A DNA stretch of 53,690 nucleotides from assembly GCA_964589175.1 (NCBI GenBank), contig CAZPRY010000028.1:1-53690 (forward strand), given 5' to 3'. The notes beneath the pieces were generated by a model. The model was not told where the DNA came from. It worked only from the letters and a program-made list of their open reading frames with translations, and did no database searches. The DNA is from CAZPRY01 sp964589175 (GTDB taxonomy: Bacteria; Fidelibacterota; UBA2242). Position 1 is the stretch's first letter; every line of letters begins with the position of its first letter. The translations under genes were made by a program, and so were the position numbers. Positions 43,883-53,116 of the stretch are shown here, piece by piece.

Positions 43883-44992
43883 ATGATGACACGTTCATTT
43901 TTTGCGGAACCGACACGGACCCGGCCTCCCGGATTCAAACCGGCATACGTCGTTCTCAGCCTGCTGCTGGCAGTTATGCTCTTCCTGCCGGCTTGTCCCG
44001 GACGTGTTTACCAGATTGAAAATTCTATCCTGCCGGACGGTAAATACGATACCGAATTCCCCAACCGCAGCTGCGGACCGGAACTGAAAAAAATCAGTGA
44101 ATCGATCAAACTAATCAACAGCGTGGCCTACTACCAGAGCTTCGTTTTTACTGCGAATACGCGTTTGACCGTCGAAAAAATGATGGACCCCGGTTTTAAA
44201 AGACTGGCTACCGAGAAAATATTTTACAGCCGTTCGGCCTCCGGCACGGCAACCTGCTTTTCCCGGGATGTGACCCGCTTCGCCCTGATGACCTGCGCCC
44301 ACATCGTCGATTTCCCTGATACGATCATCAACTATCACAGAAATGAAAACGATAAAATAACGCCCTTTATCCTGTCTGTTGCTTTCAAAGAACGACAGAG
44401 CAACTACGTGGCGGACGTCGCCGGCGGGAACGATCTGGAAGTTCTCTTTCGGGATGAAACGATCGACATCGCCATCCTGGGCAAGGAGTTCCCGGCTACC
44501 GAACATAGCCTGGTGACCGCCTACGCTTTCCCGCTGGGAAACGCCGCCGAGCTGGAATGGGGCGATTTTGTCTATCTGTTCGGGTTTCCGCGCGGCTATA
44601 AGATGGTCACGCGCGGCATCGTGAGCGACCCGAACCGGGACAAATACACTTCATTTCTGGTGGATGCCCCCTTCAATCGCGGCTTTAGCGGGGGAATCGT
44701 TTTGGCGGTCCGGGACGGTGCGCCCAATTTCGAACTGGTCGGTATTGCCAAATCAGCGGCAGCGGATTATGAGTACGTCCTGGCGCCTGAAGAACGTTAC
44801 GAACAGAGCGAATACGATCCCACACTCCCCTACTCCGGTGAAGTATTCGTGCGCTACAAAGCCAATATCCAGTACGGCGTCACGCATATCACCTCAGTGG
44901 AAGCCATACGCAGCATGCTGCTGGAAAATGAGGATTATTTCCGGGCTAAGGGCTACGATTTTAGTGCCTTCACGAAACCGCTTGAGAAATAA
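43883..44992 (+). CDS. Trypsin-fold serine protease-like lipoprotein
   Basis: A 369-residue predicted lipoprotein: a hydrophobic segment (VVLSLLLAVMLFLPAC) places the lipidation Cys near 36. The body has the chymotrypsin-like triad pattern: His in MTCAHIVD, Asp in ETIDIAIL and Ser in NRGFSGGIVLAV. GDFVYLFGFPRGYKMVTRGIVS resembles HtrA-type strands. No PDZ domain is visible. It probably acts in envelope protein quality control or processing. It lies 57 bp after the sensor kinase and may be co-transcribed. Confidence 0.82.
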   Translation: MMTRSFFAEPTRTRPPGFKPAYVVLSLLLAVMLFLPACPGRVYQIENSILPDGKYDTEFPNRSCGPELKKISESIKLINSVAYYQSFVFTANTRLTVEKMMDPGFKRLATEKIFYSRSASGTATCFSRDVTRFALMTCAHIVDFPDTIINYHRNENDKITPFILSVAFKERQSNYVADVAGGNDLEVLFRDETIDIAILGKEFPATEHSLVTAYAFPLGNAAELEWGDFVYLFGFPRGYKMVTRGIVSDPNRDKYTSFLVDAPFNRGFSGGIVLAVRDGAPNFELVGIAKSAAADYEYVLAPEERYEQSEYDPTLPYSGEVFVRYKANIQYGVTHITSVEAIRSMLLENEDYFRAKGYDFSAFTKPLEK

Positions 44993-45007
44993 ATTTCAGC
45001 ACGTAAG

Positions 45008-45023
45008 AACCGGGGATCCGGTT
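45008..45023. terminator. Small perfect hairpin in a convergent gap
   Basis: AACCGG-GGAT-CCGGTT forms a six-bp stem with a four-base loop between the protease gene and the convergent methyltransferase gene. The stem is short and the following T-run is weak, so the call is tentative. Confidence 0.35.
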
Positions 45024-45814
45024 TAAAGAGAAGCAGTTCCTGCATCCGAACGGTAGACCGCCAGCGCCGTGTCTTTAATCCGCCTGATCGGATACTCCGC
45101 CGCCAGACCCATAAGAACATCACTGACGTCTTCTCCCGGAACGCCGTAATAATCGTGCCACAGGATCGTCCCGCCGGGGCGCAGCATCCGCAGGGCCTCG
45201 CGGCTGTCGTGATCGACAAAGGCCCGGCTATGATTCCCGTCGACAAATACCAGGTCCATTTGCCCGTAGTACGGCGAAAAATCGTAGCTCATGGAATCGC
45301 CATAGAGCAACTGCACGGCCTTGTTCGGATCGTATTTTCGGATGTAATAAGCCGGGCGCATCTGGTCCAGGAATTCACGTTCCGTCTCCGAGAAACGCAC
45401 GGTTTCTTCCGCAGTTTTCGGTGGAAGATCGAGGGTAAAGACGATCGCCTGCGCTTGCGGGTCGGTGTTCAACGCGAAATGGGCAGCGGCGCAACCGTCA
45501 AAGGTGCCGATCTCGAAAATACGCTGCGGCCGGAGACCGCGCGCGATGACCGCCAGGTAATATATTTCAGCCTTGGTCAGTCCGCCCGCCGTCAGCTCGG
45601 CGATCAACCGTACCGGCTCGGCCAGGGTTTGACATTCCGGAAAAACAGCATAAAAATCCGCAGAACGGGGCCCCAGCTCCCGCCGCCGGTAATACTCCAG
45701 GCGCAGCTGGCCGAGATAAGGCCTGAAGGCCGGCCGGTTGTGCAGGAAGAGTCGGCCCGCCGCAATATTCATCAGGGAAACAGCCGCCCAAAACCGGGAT
45801 CGTTTCATCGCCAT
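45023..45814 (-). CDS. Class I SAM-dependent methyltransferase
   Basis: A 263-residue methyltransferase of the Methyltransf_24/O-methyltransferase type. The SAM-binding motif is IFEIGTFDGCAAAHFALN, followed by VFTLDLPP, MDLVFVDGNHSRAFVDHDSREAL and LRPGGTILWHDYYG. The ATG at 45814 is preferred over 45880, since the extra 22 residues look unconserved; GGAAAGG precedes it. Family members in polysaccharide loci often methylate sugars, but this gene is on the opposite strand and its substrate is open. Confidence 0.85.
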   Translation of the reverse strand: MAMKRSRFWAAVSLMNIAAGRLFLHNRPAFRPYLGQLRLEYYRRRELGPRSADFYAVFPECQTLAEPVRLIAELTAGGLTKAEIYYLAVIARGLRPQRIFEIGTFDGCAAAHFALNTDPQAQAIVFTLDLPPKTAEETVRFSETEREFLDQMRPAYYIRKYDPNKAVQLLYGDSMSYDFSPYYGQMDLVFVDGNHSRAFVDHDSREALRMLRPGGTILWHDYYGVPGEDVSDVLMGLAAEYPIRRIKDTALAVYRSDAGTASL

Positions 45815-45956
45815 CCTTTCCGTTTGTCCGACGCCTGAAAATACGAAATTTTCTCGGCACGGCCAAGCGGTTGAGCTCATCGAAGCGTAACGATCGAAGC
45901 AACCGGTAATCCAATGCAGGGTCGTTGAAAAAATGTTATTTTTTAACGAGAAAATC

Positions 45957-45987
45957 TTTGATCTATGATGCGTAGAATTTATATTTA
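45957..45987 (+). promoter_or_regulatory. Candidate Bacteroidota-type promoter of gap
   Basis: TTTG (45957-45960), a 19-bp spacer and TATATTTA (45980-45987) match the -33/-7 consensus with one mismatch. The leader to the ATG at 46101 would be about 105 bases and is very A+T-rich, ending in an AGAGGAGAGG ribosome site, as expected for a highly expressed gene. Confidence 0.5.
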
Positions 45988-46100
45988 GAGTCCGTATGTT
46001 CTCTTTAAATTGGATTATATTACATTAAATATCTTAAATAATTTTAACGATTAGTTTAAAATGTTCATCAACAAGCGCAAACAAAAAGAGGAGAGGATTT

Positions 46101-47108
46101 ATGCCCACTAAAATAGCGATTAACGGTTTTGGTCGAATCGGCCGCGCTTTCGTGCGCGCAACCAAGAATCTGGGCAAGGATTTCGAGATCGTTGCGATCA
46201 ACGATCTCACCGACGCCGCCACCCTGGCTACGCTGCTGAAGTACGATTCCGTACAGGGCAGATTCAACGGCACAGTGGAAGTCAAAGACGGCGCCCTTAT
46301 TATCGATGGTAAAGCTATTCCGGTCTCGGCCGAGCGTGACCCGTCCAAACTGCCCTGGAAACAGCTGGGTGTAGATGTTGTGATCGAATCCACCGGCGTT
46401 TTCAGAAAAAGAGAGCAGGTCGCGATGCACATCGCCGCCGGCGCCAAAAAGGTGGTTCTGACCGTTCCGGCCAAGGACGAAATCGACGCCACGATCGTTC
46501 TGGGTGTCAATAATGCGGATTTGAAGGGCAACGAAGAGATCGTTTCCAATGCCAGCTGCACCACCAACTGCGCCGCACCGATGGCCAAGGTGATCAGTGA
46601 TAATTACGGCATCAAACAGGGTTTCCTGCTGACCATTCATGCCTATACGATGGACCAGAACCTGCTCGATGCACCGCACAAGGACCTCCGTCGCGCCCGC
46701 GCTGCCGCGCTCTCCGTCATCCCTACAACGACCGGCGCCGCCAAAGCCATCGGCAAGGTGATCCCGGCCCTGAAGGGCAAGATGGAAGGTGTTGCTTACC
46801 GCGTCCCGACTCCGGACGGATCGCTGACCGAACTGGTTCTCGAACTCGAAAAACCGGCGACCGTGGAAGGCATTAACGCCGCCATGAAGAAGGCTTCCGA
46901 AAACGAAATGAAGGGCATCATGTGCTATACGGAAGACGAAATCGTATCGGCTGATATCATCGGCCAGCCCTACTCGGTGACTTTCGATTCGAAAATGACC
47001 ATCGTGCTGCCCGGCGGTATGGTCAAAGTCTCCGGCTGGTACGACAACGAATACGGCTATACCTGCCGCGTTGTTGAACTCGTCGAGCGTTTAGTCAAAA
47101 AAATGTAA
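46101..47108 (+). CDS. gap: Type I glyceraldehyde-3-phosphate dehydrogenase
   Basis: A 335-residue cytoplasmic glycolytic enzyme that oxidises glyceraldehyde 3-phosphate to 1,3-bisphosphoglycerate. The NAD-binding motif is INGFGRIGR. The catalytic Cys lies in NASCTTNCAAP (about 153) and its partner His in TIHAYTMDQ; the usual N of AYTNDQ is M. Further blocks are RRARAAALSVIPTTTGAAKAIG, YRVPTPDGS and WYDNEYGY. AGAGGAGAGG provides a very strong ribosome site. A strong hairpin terminator follows directly. Confidence 0.97.
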   Translation: MPTKIAINGFGRIGRAFVRATKNLGKDFEIVAINDLTDAATLATLLKYDSVQGRFNGTVEVKDGALIIDGKAIPVSAERDPSKLPWKQLGVDVVIESTGVFRKREQVAMHIAAGAKKVVLTVPAKDEIDATIVLGVNNADLKGNEEIVSNASCTTNCAAPMAKVISDNYGIKQGFLLTIHAYTMDQNLLDAPHKDLRRARAAALSVIPTTTGAAKAIGKVIPALKGKMEGVAYRVPTPDGSLTELVLELEKPATVEGINAAMKKASENEMKGIMCYTEDEIVSADIIGQPYSVTFDSKMTIVLPGGMVKVSGWYDNEYGYTCRVVELVERLVKKM

Positions 47109-47119
47109 CTACAATTATT

Positions 47120-47170
47120 CGGCAGGGGGCATAAATACTGCGGTGTTTATGCCTCTTGCCGTCTTTATTT
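47120..47170 (+). terminator. Strong hairpin with T-rich tail between gap and the GH57 gene
   Basis: A 16-bp stem (47120-47135 with 47146-47161, two imperfect pairs) closes a ten-base loop and is followed by TCTTTATTT. It begins 12 bp after the gap stop and ends about 14 bp before the GH57 start. It should terminate most gap transcripts and let a minority read through, setting a lower level for the glucanotransferase. Confidence 0.75.
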
Positions 47171-47183
47171 CCAGCGAGGTTAC

Positions 47184-49295
47184 TTGAAGACTGTCAATTT
47201 TATCTTCGGGATTCACAATCATCAGCCTGTCGGGAATTTCGATTTCGTCGTCGAAGACGCCTTCCAGAAGAGCTACCTGCCGTTTGTCGAGGTGGTGGAA
47301 GAATTTCCGAACCTGCATATCTCCCTGCATTTCAGCGGATGCCTGCTCGAATGGCTGGAGAAACAGCACCCGGAATATCTGGACCGCATCGCCCGTCTCG
47401 TGGAACGCGGTAACGTGGAAATCATCTCCGGCGGATTTTATGAGCCTGTGCTGGCCATGATCCCCGACCGGGATAAGATCGGCCAGATCAAAATGATGAA
47501 CGACTATATCCGCAAGCGTTTCAAGTACAATCCCCGCGGTCTCTGGCTCACCGAGCGCGTCTGGGAACCTTCGCTGGCCAAGCCGATCGCCGAGGCGGAC
47601 ATCGCCTACATCACCGTCGACGATTATCATTTCCTGGGCGCCGGCAAAATGGAACGGGAGCTCACCGCTCATTACATCACCGAAGAGCAGGGTAAGACTC
47701 TCTCGATTTTTCCGATCAATCAGAAACTGCGCTATGCGATCCCATTCAAAGACCCGCAGCTTACGCTCGACTACCTGGGACAGTTCGCCACCGAAGACGG
47801 CAACAACGCGATCGTCATGGCCGATGACGGCGAGAAGTTCGGCGTCTGGCCCGGCACTTACGAATCGGTTTTCGAGAACAACTGGCTGCGCGAATTCTGT
47901 CAATTGCTCGAAGCCAATCGCGACTGGATTAAAACGCGGACTTTCAGCGAATATTACGAAAGCCACCCGCCCAAAGGCCGCATCTACCTGCCGACCGCCT
48001 CCTATTTCGAGATGAGTGAATGGTCGCTGCCCTGGGAAGCCGGCGAGAATTTCGCCGCGCTGGTGCATGAGTTCGAAAATGAGAGCCGCTTCGACCAGAT
48101 CAAGCCGTTTATCAAAGGCGGCATCTGGCGCAATTTCCTGGTCAAATACGATGAATCCAACTGGATGCAGAAAAAGGTTCTGCACCTGTCCGAACGGATT
48201 GAAAACATCGACGTTTCCAAACTGACCGGCGCTCAGAAAGACGACTTTGCCAAAGCCCGGCAGCATCTCTGGCGTTCGATGTGCAACTGCGCCTACTGGC
48301 ACGGTATTTTCGGCGGACTCTACCTGCCGCACCTGCGCCACGCGGTTTATGAGGAGCTGCTGCGCAGCGAACGTCTCCTGAACGAGATCCAGGACCGTCG
48401 CAATTTTTTCGTGGAGACTACGGATTTTGACGGCGACGGGCTGGAAGAAATTCTGGTCACCCATCAGAACCTGTATGCCGTTTTTACTCCGCAAAAGGGC
48501 GCCGTTATGAACGAGTTATCGCTGCTGGACAATTCCTTTAACCTGCTCAACACCCTCAAGCGTTACCAGGAGGCTTATCATAAAAAAGTCCTGGAAGGCG
48601 AGAAAAAGCAGTCCGGCGGCAGCATCCACGACCAGGTCCATTTCAAGGAAGCCGGCCTCGAACGCTACCTGAAATACGATAGTTATCCACGTAAGAATCT
48701 GGTCGATCATATCATCCACCCCTCGGTATCGCTGGAACAATTCCGCAACGGCGAATATTTTGAGGACAGCGATTTCATCCAGGGTCGATACACGGCAACG
48801 CTAAACCGCAAAACCGCCAGCGTCCTGTTCCGGCGTGACGGCTGGATCAACTGGCAGAAATTCACGATTTCCAAAGAGATAAAATTCAGAAAATCTGCGC
48901 TGAGCATCAGCTACACGCTGAGCAATACGGACGAAAAGCGAAACACCTTTCGCTTCGGCCCGGAGTTTAACTTCGCGCTGCTGGGCGGGAATTCCCCCGA
49001 CCGCTACTACCTGGTAAACGGCCAGAAACCCGGGGAATCGGCTCTAAACACAGTCGGCAACGAGATCGGAATCCAGCAGATGTCGGTTGTCAATGAGTGG
49101 GACAAATTCGTGGTCACGCTGAAGACCGCCGGAAAAGCCGATTTCTGGCGCTTCCCGGTCGAAACGGTTTCTCTTTCGGAAGCCGGATTCGAGCGCGTAT
49201 ACCAGAGTTCCGTGATTGTGCCGTTCTTCAACGTATCGCTGGATGCCGGAGAGAGCCGGACCATCGCATTGGAATTGACTATCCGGAATCTCTGA
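47184..49295 (+). CDS. GH57 family 4-alpha-glucanotransferase / alpha-amylase-like enzyme
   Basis: A 703-residue cytoplasmic glycosidase acting on alpha-1,4-glucans such as glycogen. The TTG start follows GAGG. GH57 motifs in order are FGIHNHQPVGNF, GNVEIISGGFYEP, GLWLTERVWEP with the likely nucleophile Glu, ITVDDYHFLG and MADDGEKFGVWPGTYE with the acid/base Asp. The C-terminal half matches the beta-rich DUF1925/DUF1926 domains of this family. Length fits 4-alpha-glucanotransferases. Its position after gap suggests a link of storage glucan use and glycolysis. Confidence 0.9.
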   Translation: MKTVNFIFGIHNHQPVGNFDFVVEDAFQKSYLPFVEVVEEFPNLHISLHFSGCLLEWLEKQHPEYLDRIARLVERGNVEIISGGFYEPVLAMIPDRDKIGQIKMMNDYIRKRFKYNPRGLWLTERVWEPSLAKPIAEADIAYITVDDYHFLGAGKMERELTAHYITEEQGKTLSIFPINQKLRYAIPFKDPQLTLDYLGQFATEDGNNAIVMADDGEKFGVWPGTYESVFENNWLREFCQLLEANRDWIKTRTFSEYYESHPPKGRIYLPTASYFEMSEWSLPWEAGENFAALVHEFENESRFDQIKPFIKGGIWRNFLVKYDESNWMQKKVLHLSERIENIDVSKLTGAQKDDFAKARQHLWRSMCNCAYWHGIFGGLYLPHLRHAVYEELLRSERLLNEIQDRRNFFVETTDFDGDGLEEILVTHQNLYAVFTPQKGAVMNELSLLDNSFNLLNTLKRYQEAYHKKVLEGEKKQSGGSIHDQVHFKEAGLERYLKYDSYPRKNLVDHIIHPSVSLEQFRNGEYFEDSDFIQGRYTATLNRKTASVLFRRDGWINWQKFTISKEIKFRKSALSISYTLSNTDEKRNTFRFGPEFNFALLGGNSPDRYYLVNGQKPGESALNTVGNEIGIQQMSVVNEWDKFVVTLKTAGKADFWRFPVETVSLSEAGFERVYQSSVIVPFFNVSLDAGESRTIALELTIRNL

Positions 49296-49460
49296 GCCGC
49301 CGCAGATAAAAGTCAGCACATCGTGATCATCGCCGAAAATTTCCGGTAAGCAAATTATCCATCAGTCCGACATGAAAATAAATCCTGTCGAGGGTGGTTT
49401 TATTGCATCTGCAAGATAAAAACTTCACGCGGAGTGCGCGGAGGGTTCTACATGTTGGGA

Positions 49461-49500
49461 AATCTGAAAATCTTCAATCAACATTCGTCAATCGAAAATC
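49461..49500. repeat. AT-rich short interspersed repeat-like stretch
   Basis: The stretch has repeated AATC-type words (TCTTCAATC, TCGTCAATC) and resembles the ATCAATCGTCAATC stretch at 51451-51470. It lies in the 225-bp gap between two convergent genes. No terminator was recognised there. Confidence 0.4.
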
Positions 49501-49520
49501 TTTTTCCTCGTCGGGGTGGT

Positions 49521-51353
49521 TTACGCCGCTGCGCTATCTTCGTATTTACGGAACTTGGCGCGCTTGAATGGATCCAATTCCATCTTGCGCAGACGTACAA
49601 CTAGGGGTGTTACCTCAACCAGTTCATCCTCTGCAATGAATTCGATCGATTGGTCCAGACTGAGCAGGCGCGGCGGACGTAACGTAACTGTCGTGTCGGC
49701 GCTCGCAGCGCGCATATTGGTGAGTTTCTTTTCACGCGTGATGTTGACATCCAGGTCGCTCGGACGGTTGCGTTCGCCGATGATCATCCCGCGATAGACA
49801 TTGGCGCCGGGCGAGATGAAGAGTTCGCCGCGATCGACCATAGCGAAGCTGGCATAGGCTGTCACGCGGCCGTCGCGATCGGCCACCAGCGCCCCGCTGG
49901 CCCGCTGGGGAATCGGACCGAACCAGGGCTGGTACGCTTCGAAAAGGGTATTCATGACACCGGTTCCCCTGGTCTCGGTCAGGAACTGGCTGCGATACCC
50001 GATCAGTCCGCGGGTCGGGATCAGGAATTCCAGGTTGACACGGCCGTGGCCGTAGTTGTGCATAACGTTCATACGGCCTTTGCGGCGCGCCAGGGCTTCC
50101 GTGACCACGCCCATGTAATCTTCCGGCACATCGACAAAGACGCGCTCGACCGGCTCAAAGACGTTGCCGTTATTGCGATGCAAGATCACACGCGGTTTGG
50201 AAACCATCAGGGCGAATCCTTCGCGGCGCAGAGTCTCGATCAGCACCGCCATCTGCAACTCGCCGCGCCCGCAAACTTCAAAAGCGTCGGCCCGGTCCGC
50301 CAGCGGATTGAGGCGCAGCGACACATTGCGCATCATCTCCTTCTCCAGGCGATCCTTGATGTGGCGTGACGTCATGTAAGTAGCTTCTTGGCCGGCAAAG
50401 GGGCTGGTATTCACATAGAAGATCATCGCCAGCGTCGGCTCGTCAACGGCGATCCGCGGTAGCGCTTTGGGATTTTCCACCGAGGTAATCGTATCGCCGA
50501 TACGCACCTCTTCGATCCCTGTCAGGGCGATGATATCGCCGGACTCGACCGCCTCGACCGGCACCCGCTTCAATCCTTCGAAGGTATACAAGGCCGAAAA
50601 CCGGACGTTATTGGTCAGTTTCTCGGCCCCGCAGAGCGCGTAGTTGCAATTCATCTCCAGCCTGCCGCTGCTCAGGCGACCGATGGCGATCTGGCCCATG
50701 TAGGGATCGTAATCCAGATTCATCACCAAAAATTGGGGCACCTCCTCATCGAAAGTCTCCGGGCCCGGAATGGCTTCGATAATCGTTTCGAAAAGCGGCT
50801 GCAGATTTTCGGAACCGTCATCCAGTTTGCGATGCGCCTCGCCGAGCTTGGCCTGGGTATAGAGTACCGGAAATTCGATCTGGTGGTCATCGGCCCCGAG
50901 ATCGATAAACAGATCGTACACCTCGTTGAGCACGGCTTTGATACGCGCGTCGCGGCGATCGATTTTATTGATCACGAGTACGATCGGCAATTTTTTAGCG
51001 AGCGCCTTCTTGAGTACGAAGCGCGTCTGCGGCAGCGGGCCCTCGCTGGCATCCACCAGCAGAATCGCGCCGTCGACCATGTTCAGGCCGCGTTCCACTT
51101 CGCCGCCGAAGTCCGCATGCCCGGGCGTATCGATGATGTTGATCTTATACTGTTTGTAATGCACGGCGGTGTTCTTGGCGTTAATCGTGATGCCGCGTTC
51201 CCGCTCCAGGTCCATGTTGTCCATCACGCGTGTTTCGACATACTGATTTTCGCGGAAGATACCGCTCTGCTTGAGCATTCCGTCCACGAGGGTCGTTTTG
51301 CCGTGATCCACATGGGCGATGATGGCAATATTACGAAATTTATCTTTTCTCAT
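49521..51353 (-). CDS. typA: Translational GTPase TypA/BipA
   Basis: A 610-residue ribosome-binding GTPase involved in ribosome assembly and stress adaptation. The G-domain has AHVDHGKTT (G1), RGITI (G2), DTPGHADFGGEV (G3) and NKIDRRDAR (G4). The elongation-factor-like domains follow, and the BipA-specific C-terminal part includes GRGELQMAVLIETLRREG, TRGLIGYRSQFLTETRGTGVMN and NRPSDLDVNITREKKLTNMRAA. Length is normal and the gene stands alone. Confidence 0.97.
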   Translation of the reverse strand: MRKDKFRNIAIIAHVDHGKTTLVDGMLKQSGIFRENQYVETRVMDNMDLERERGITINAKNTAVHYKQYKINIIDTPGHADFGGEVERGLNMVDGAILLVDASEGPLPQTRFVLKKALAKKLPIVLVINKIDRRDARIKAVLNEVYDLFIDLGADDHQIEFPVLYTQAKLGEAHRKLDDGSENLQPLFETIIEAIPGPETFDEEVPQFLVMNLDYDPYMGQIAIGRLSSGRLEMNCNYALCGAEKLTNNVRFSALYTFEGLKRVPVEAVESGDIIALTGIEEVRIGDTITSVENPKALPRIAVDEPTLAMIFYVNTSPFAGQEATYMTSRHIKDRLEKEMMRNVSLRLNPLADRADAFEVCGRGELQMAVLIETLRREGFALMVSKPRVILHRNNGNVFEPVERVFVDVPEDYMGVVTEALARRKGRMNVMHNYGHGRVNLEFLIPTRGLIGYRSQFLTETRGTGVMNTLFEAYQPWFGPIPQRASGALVADRDGRVTAYASFAMVDRGELFISPGANVYRGMIIGERNRPSDLDVNITREKKLTNMRAASADTTVTLRPPRLLSLDQSIEFIAEDELVEVTPLVVRLRKMELDPFKRAKFRKYEDSAAA

Positions 51354-51450
51354 TTTCAGCCTAAATCCTTAAAAAATAACCGGCCGCAAATATACGGTTT
51401 TATTAAGGATAATCCTAGATCGATCCTATAGATCGAAACCGGATTAAAGC

Positions 51451-51470
51451 ATCAATCGTCAATCATCAAG
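51451..51470. repeat. ATCAATCGTCAATC-type short repeat stretch
   Basis: Short direct repeats of ATCAATC/GTCAATC lie in the divergent gap between typA and the MFS gene, similar to 49461-49500 and to the repeated AATGATCAATT words in the beta-helix gene (1550-1585). Confidence 0.4.
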
Positions 51471-51629
51471 CTGCCCGGAAGGGATTCCTGCGGAGCAAAC
51501 TCTTATACTGAATCAATGAATCATCGGCGGCGCGACAGGATCGCGGTTCATATGCAGATTCCCGTCCGTGTGGCCGGCGTGGTATTTTATTCCTTGGATC
51601 ATTTCGGATTAAGAATAATATTTCGGGTG

Positions 51630-53051
51630 ATGAAGGAAACAAACTCCGGCGTAAAATCCGATCCGCTGACAGACGAAGCACAACTCAATGAGAAATCGCT
51701 CGGCTATTCCATCCTGGACGGTCTCTTTGCCTCGGTAATGGTCGGCTTCGGCGATAGTTACCTGCCGGCCTTTGCCGTTTACCTGCAGGCCAGTGCGCAG
51801 CAGATGGGCATGCTGGCCTCGCTGCCCCAGTTTGCGGCGGCCCTGGTGCAGCTCTTCTCGGTAAGAATCTCGCGGCTTTTCCACTCTCCCAAAAGAGCGG
51901 TCCTGCTATTTGTGCTCTTTCAGGCCTGCATGTGGCTGTTCATTACCTTTATCTCCTATCTCACGCGCAGTGTCTGGATTCTGATCCTGCTGGTCATGCT
52001 GTATCAGAGCTTCGGAGCTTTGCCGGGGCCGATCTGGTTTGCGTGGATGGGTAACCTGGTACCGGCCGATCAGCGCGGCCGCTATTTCGGCTGGCGGAAC
52101 CGCATCTCGGGATTCTTCACTTTTCTATCGGTGGTGAGCGCCGGGCTCATGCTGCATCAGGTCTCCAAAACACAGCCCCTCGCCGCGTTCGGACTGTTAT
52201 TCCTCGTCGCTTTCGGCGCCCGCATGGTTTCCCTGTATTTCCTGGTTCGGCAGCACGAACCACCCACCCCGCGAACGCACAAAATCGTCGTGCGTTTATC
52301 CGATTTCCTGAAAAGCCTGCGAAGCGACAACTTCGGCATGTTCGCGCTCTTCTCCGCTTTGATGAATTTCGCGGTTTTCATCGCCAGTCCCCTGATGAGC
52401 CTCTACTGGCTAAGATTCCTGCATTTCAGTTACCTGCAATATATGAGTGTCGTCAGCACCGCGTCCATCAGCAGTTTTATCACCATGACCTTCTGGGGCC
52501 AACACGCCGACCACTACGGCAACAAAACAATCCTGGAAGCTTCCGGAGTTATCATCGCCGGGCTGCCCCTGCTCTGGTATTTCCTGCGTTTTCTGTCGCC
52601 GGTTTACCACTTCCCTCTTTCGATCATGATACAGGCTATGGCCGGGTTCTCATGGGCCGGGTTCAACCTCTCCTCCTCCAACTTTATCTATGACACCATC
52701 CGGCCGGCCAACCGCACGCAAATGGTTGCCTATTTCAACTTCCTGAAAGGCATCGCCATTTTCCTGGGCGGGCTGCTGGGCGGTACCCTGGCTTCTACCG
52801 GGACCGCGGCCACGCCGATCGCATTCCTGGCCCCCAAAGGAATCATGCTGGTCCTGCTGCTTTCCACCGCGGGACGCTTCTGCGTACTCCTGCTTTTCCT
52901 GCCCCGCATCCTCGAGGTCCGGGCGTCCATCAAGCCCAGACCGCACTTCCTCTATTTCGTAACCGTTATGCCCTTCAAAGGCCTGGTCTACGAACTGGTC
53001 ACAGGCGTCAACAGAACGCTGAACCGCAGCCGGAAAAAAATTAAGAATTGA
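51630..53051 (+). CDS. Major facilitator superfamily transporter
   Basis: A 473-residue inner-membrane transporter with about 12 hydrophobic helices. The start at 51630 (MKETNSGVKSD) gives a typical short cytoplasmic N-terminus; longer frames add a basic leader that is probably not translated. LVPADQRGRYFGWRNRISGF is a loop with the conserved charged MFS motif. Transported substrate is unknown. The last codons (KIKN-stop) fall inside a 14-bp tandem repeat that seems to supply the stop codon. Confidence 0.88.
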   Translation: MKETNSGVKSDPLTDEAQLNEKSLGYSILDGLFASVMVGFGDSYLPAFAVYLQASAQQMGMLASLPQFAAALVQLFSVRISRLFHSPKRAVLLFVLFQACMWLFITFISYLTRSVWILILLVMLYQSFGALPGPIWFAWMGNLVPADQRGRYFGWRNRISGFFTFLSVVSAGLMLHQVSKTQPLAAFGLLFLVAFGARMVSLYFLVRQHEPPTPRTHKIVVRLSDFLKSLRSDNFGMFALFSALMNFAVFIASPLMSLYWLRFLHFSYLQYMSVVSTASISSFITMTFWGQHADHYGNKTILEASGVIIAGLPLLWYFLRFLSPVYHFPLSIMIQAMAGFSWAGFNLSSSNFIYDTIRPANRTQMVAYFNFLKGIAIFLGGLLGGTLASTGTAATPIAFLAPKGIMLVLLLSTAGRFCVLLLFLPRILEVRASIKPRPHFLYFVTVMPFKGLVYELVTGVNRTLNRSRKKIKN

Positions 53052-53070
53052 CAATTAAGAATTGACAATT
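53039..53070 (+). repeat. AATTAAGAATTGAC tandem repeat at the MFS gene 3' end
   Basis: Two full copies of the 14-bp word are followed by a partial AATT. The first copy encodes the last residues and the TGA of the transporter gene. A related word (GAATTAAGAATT) recurs near 53630. Confidence 0.75.
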
Positions 53071-53116
53071 TGTCCCGTCCTGAAATAGGTTGACCATCCT
53101 AAATAATTCATAAATC

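Noticed and set aside
47115..48494. Long antisense frame (about 460 codons) opposite the GH57 gene
   Set aside because: It is the mirror of conserved GH57 motifs on the other strand; no ribosome site or family match was seen.
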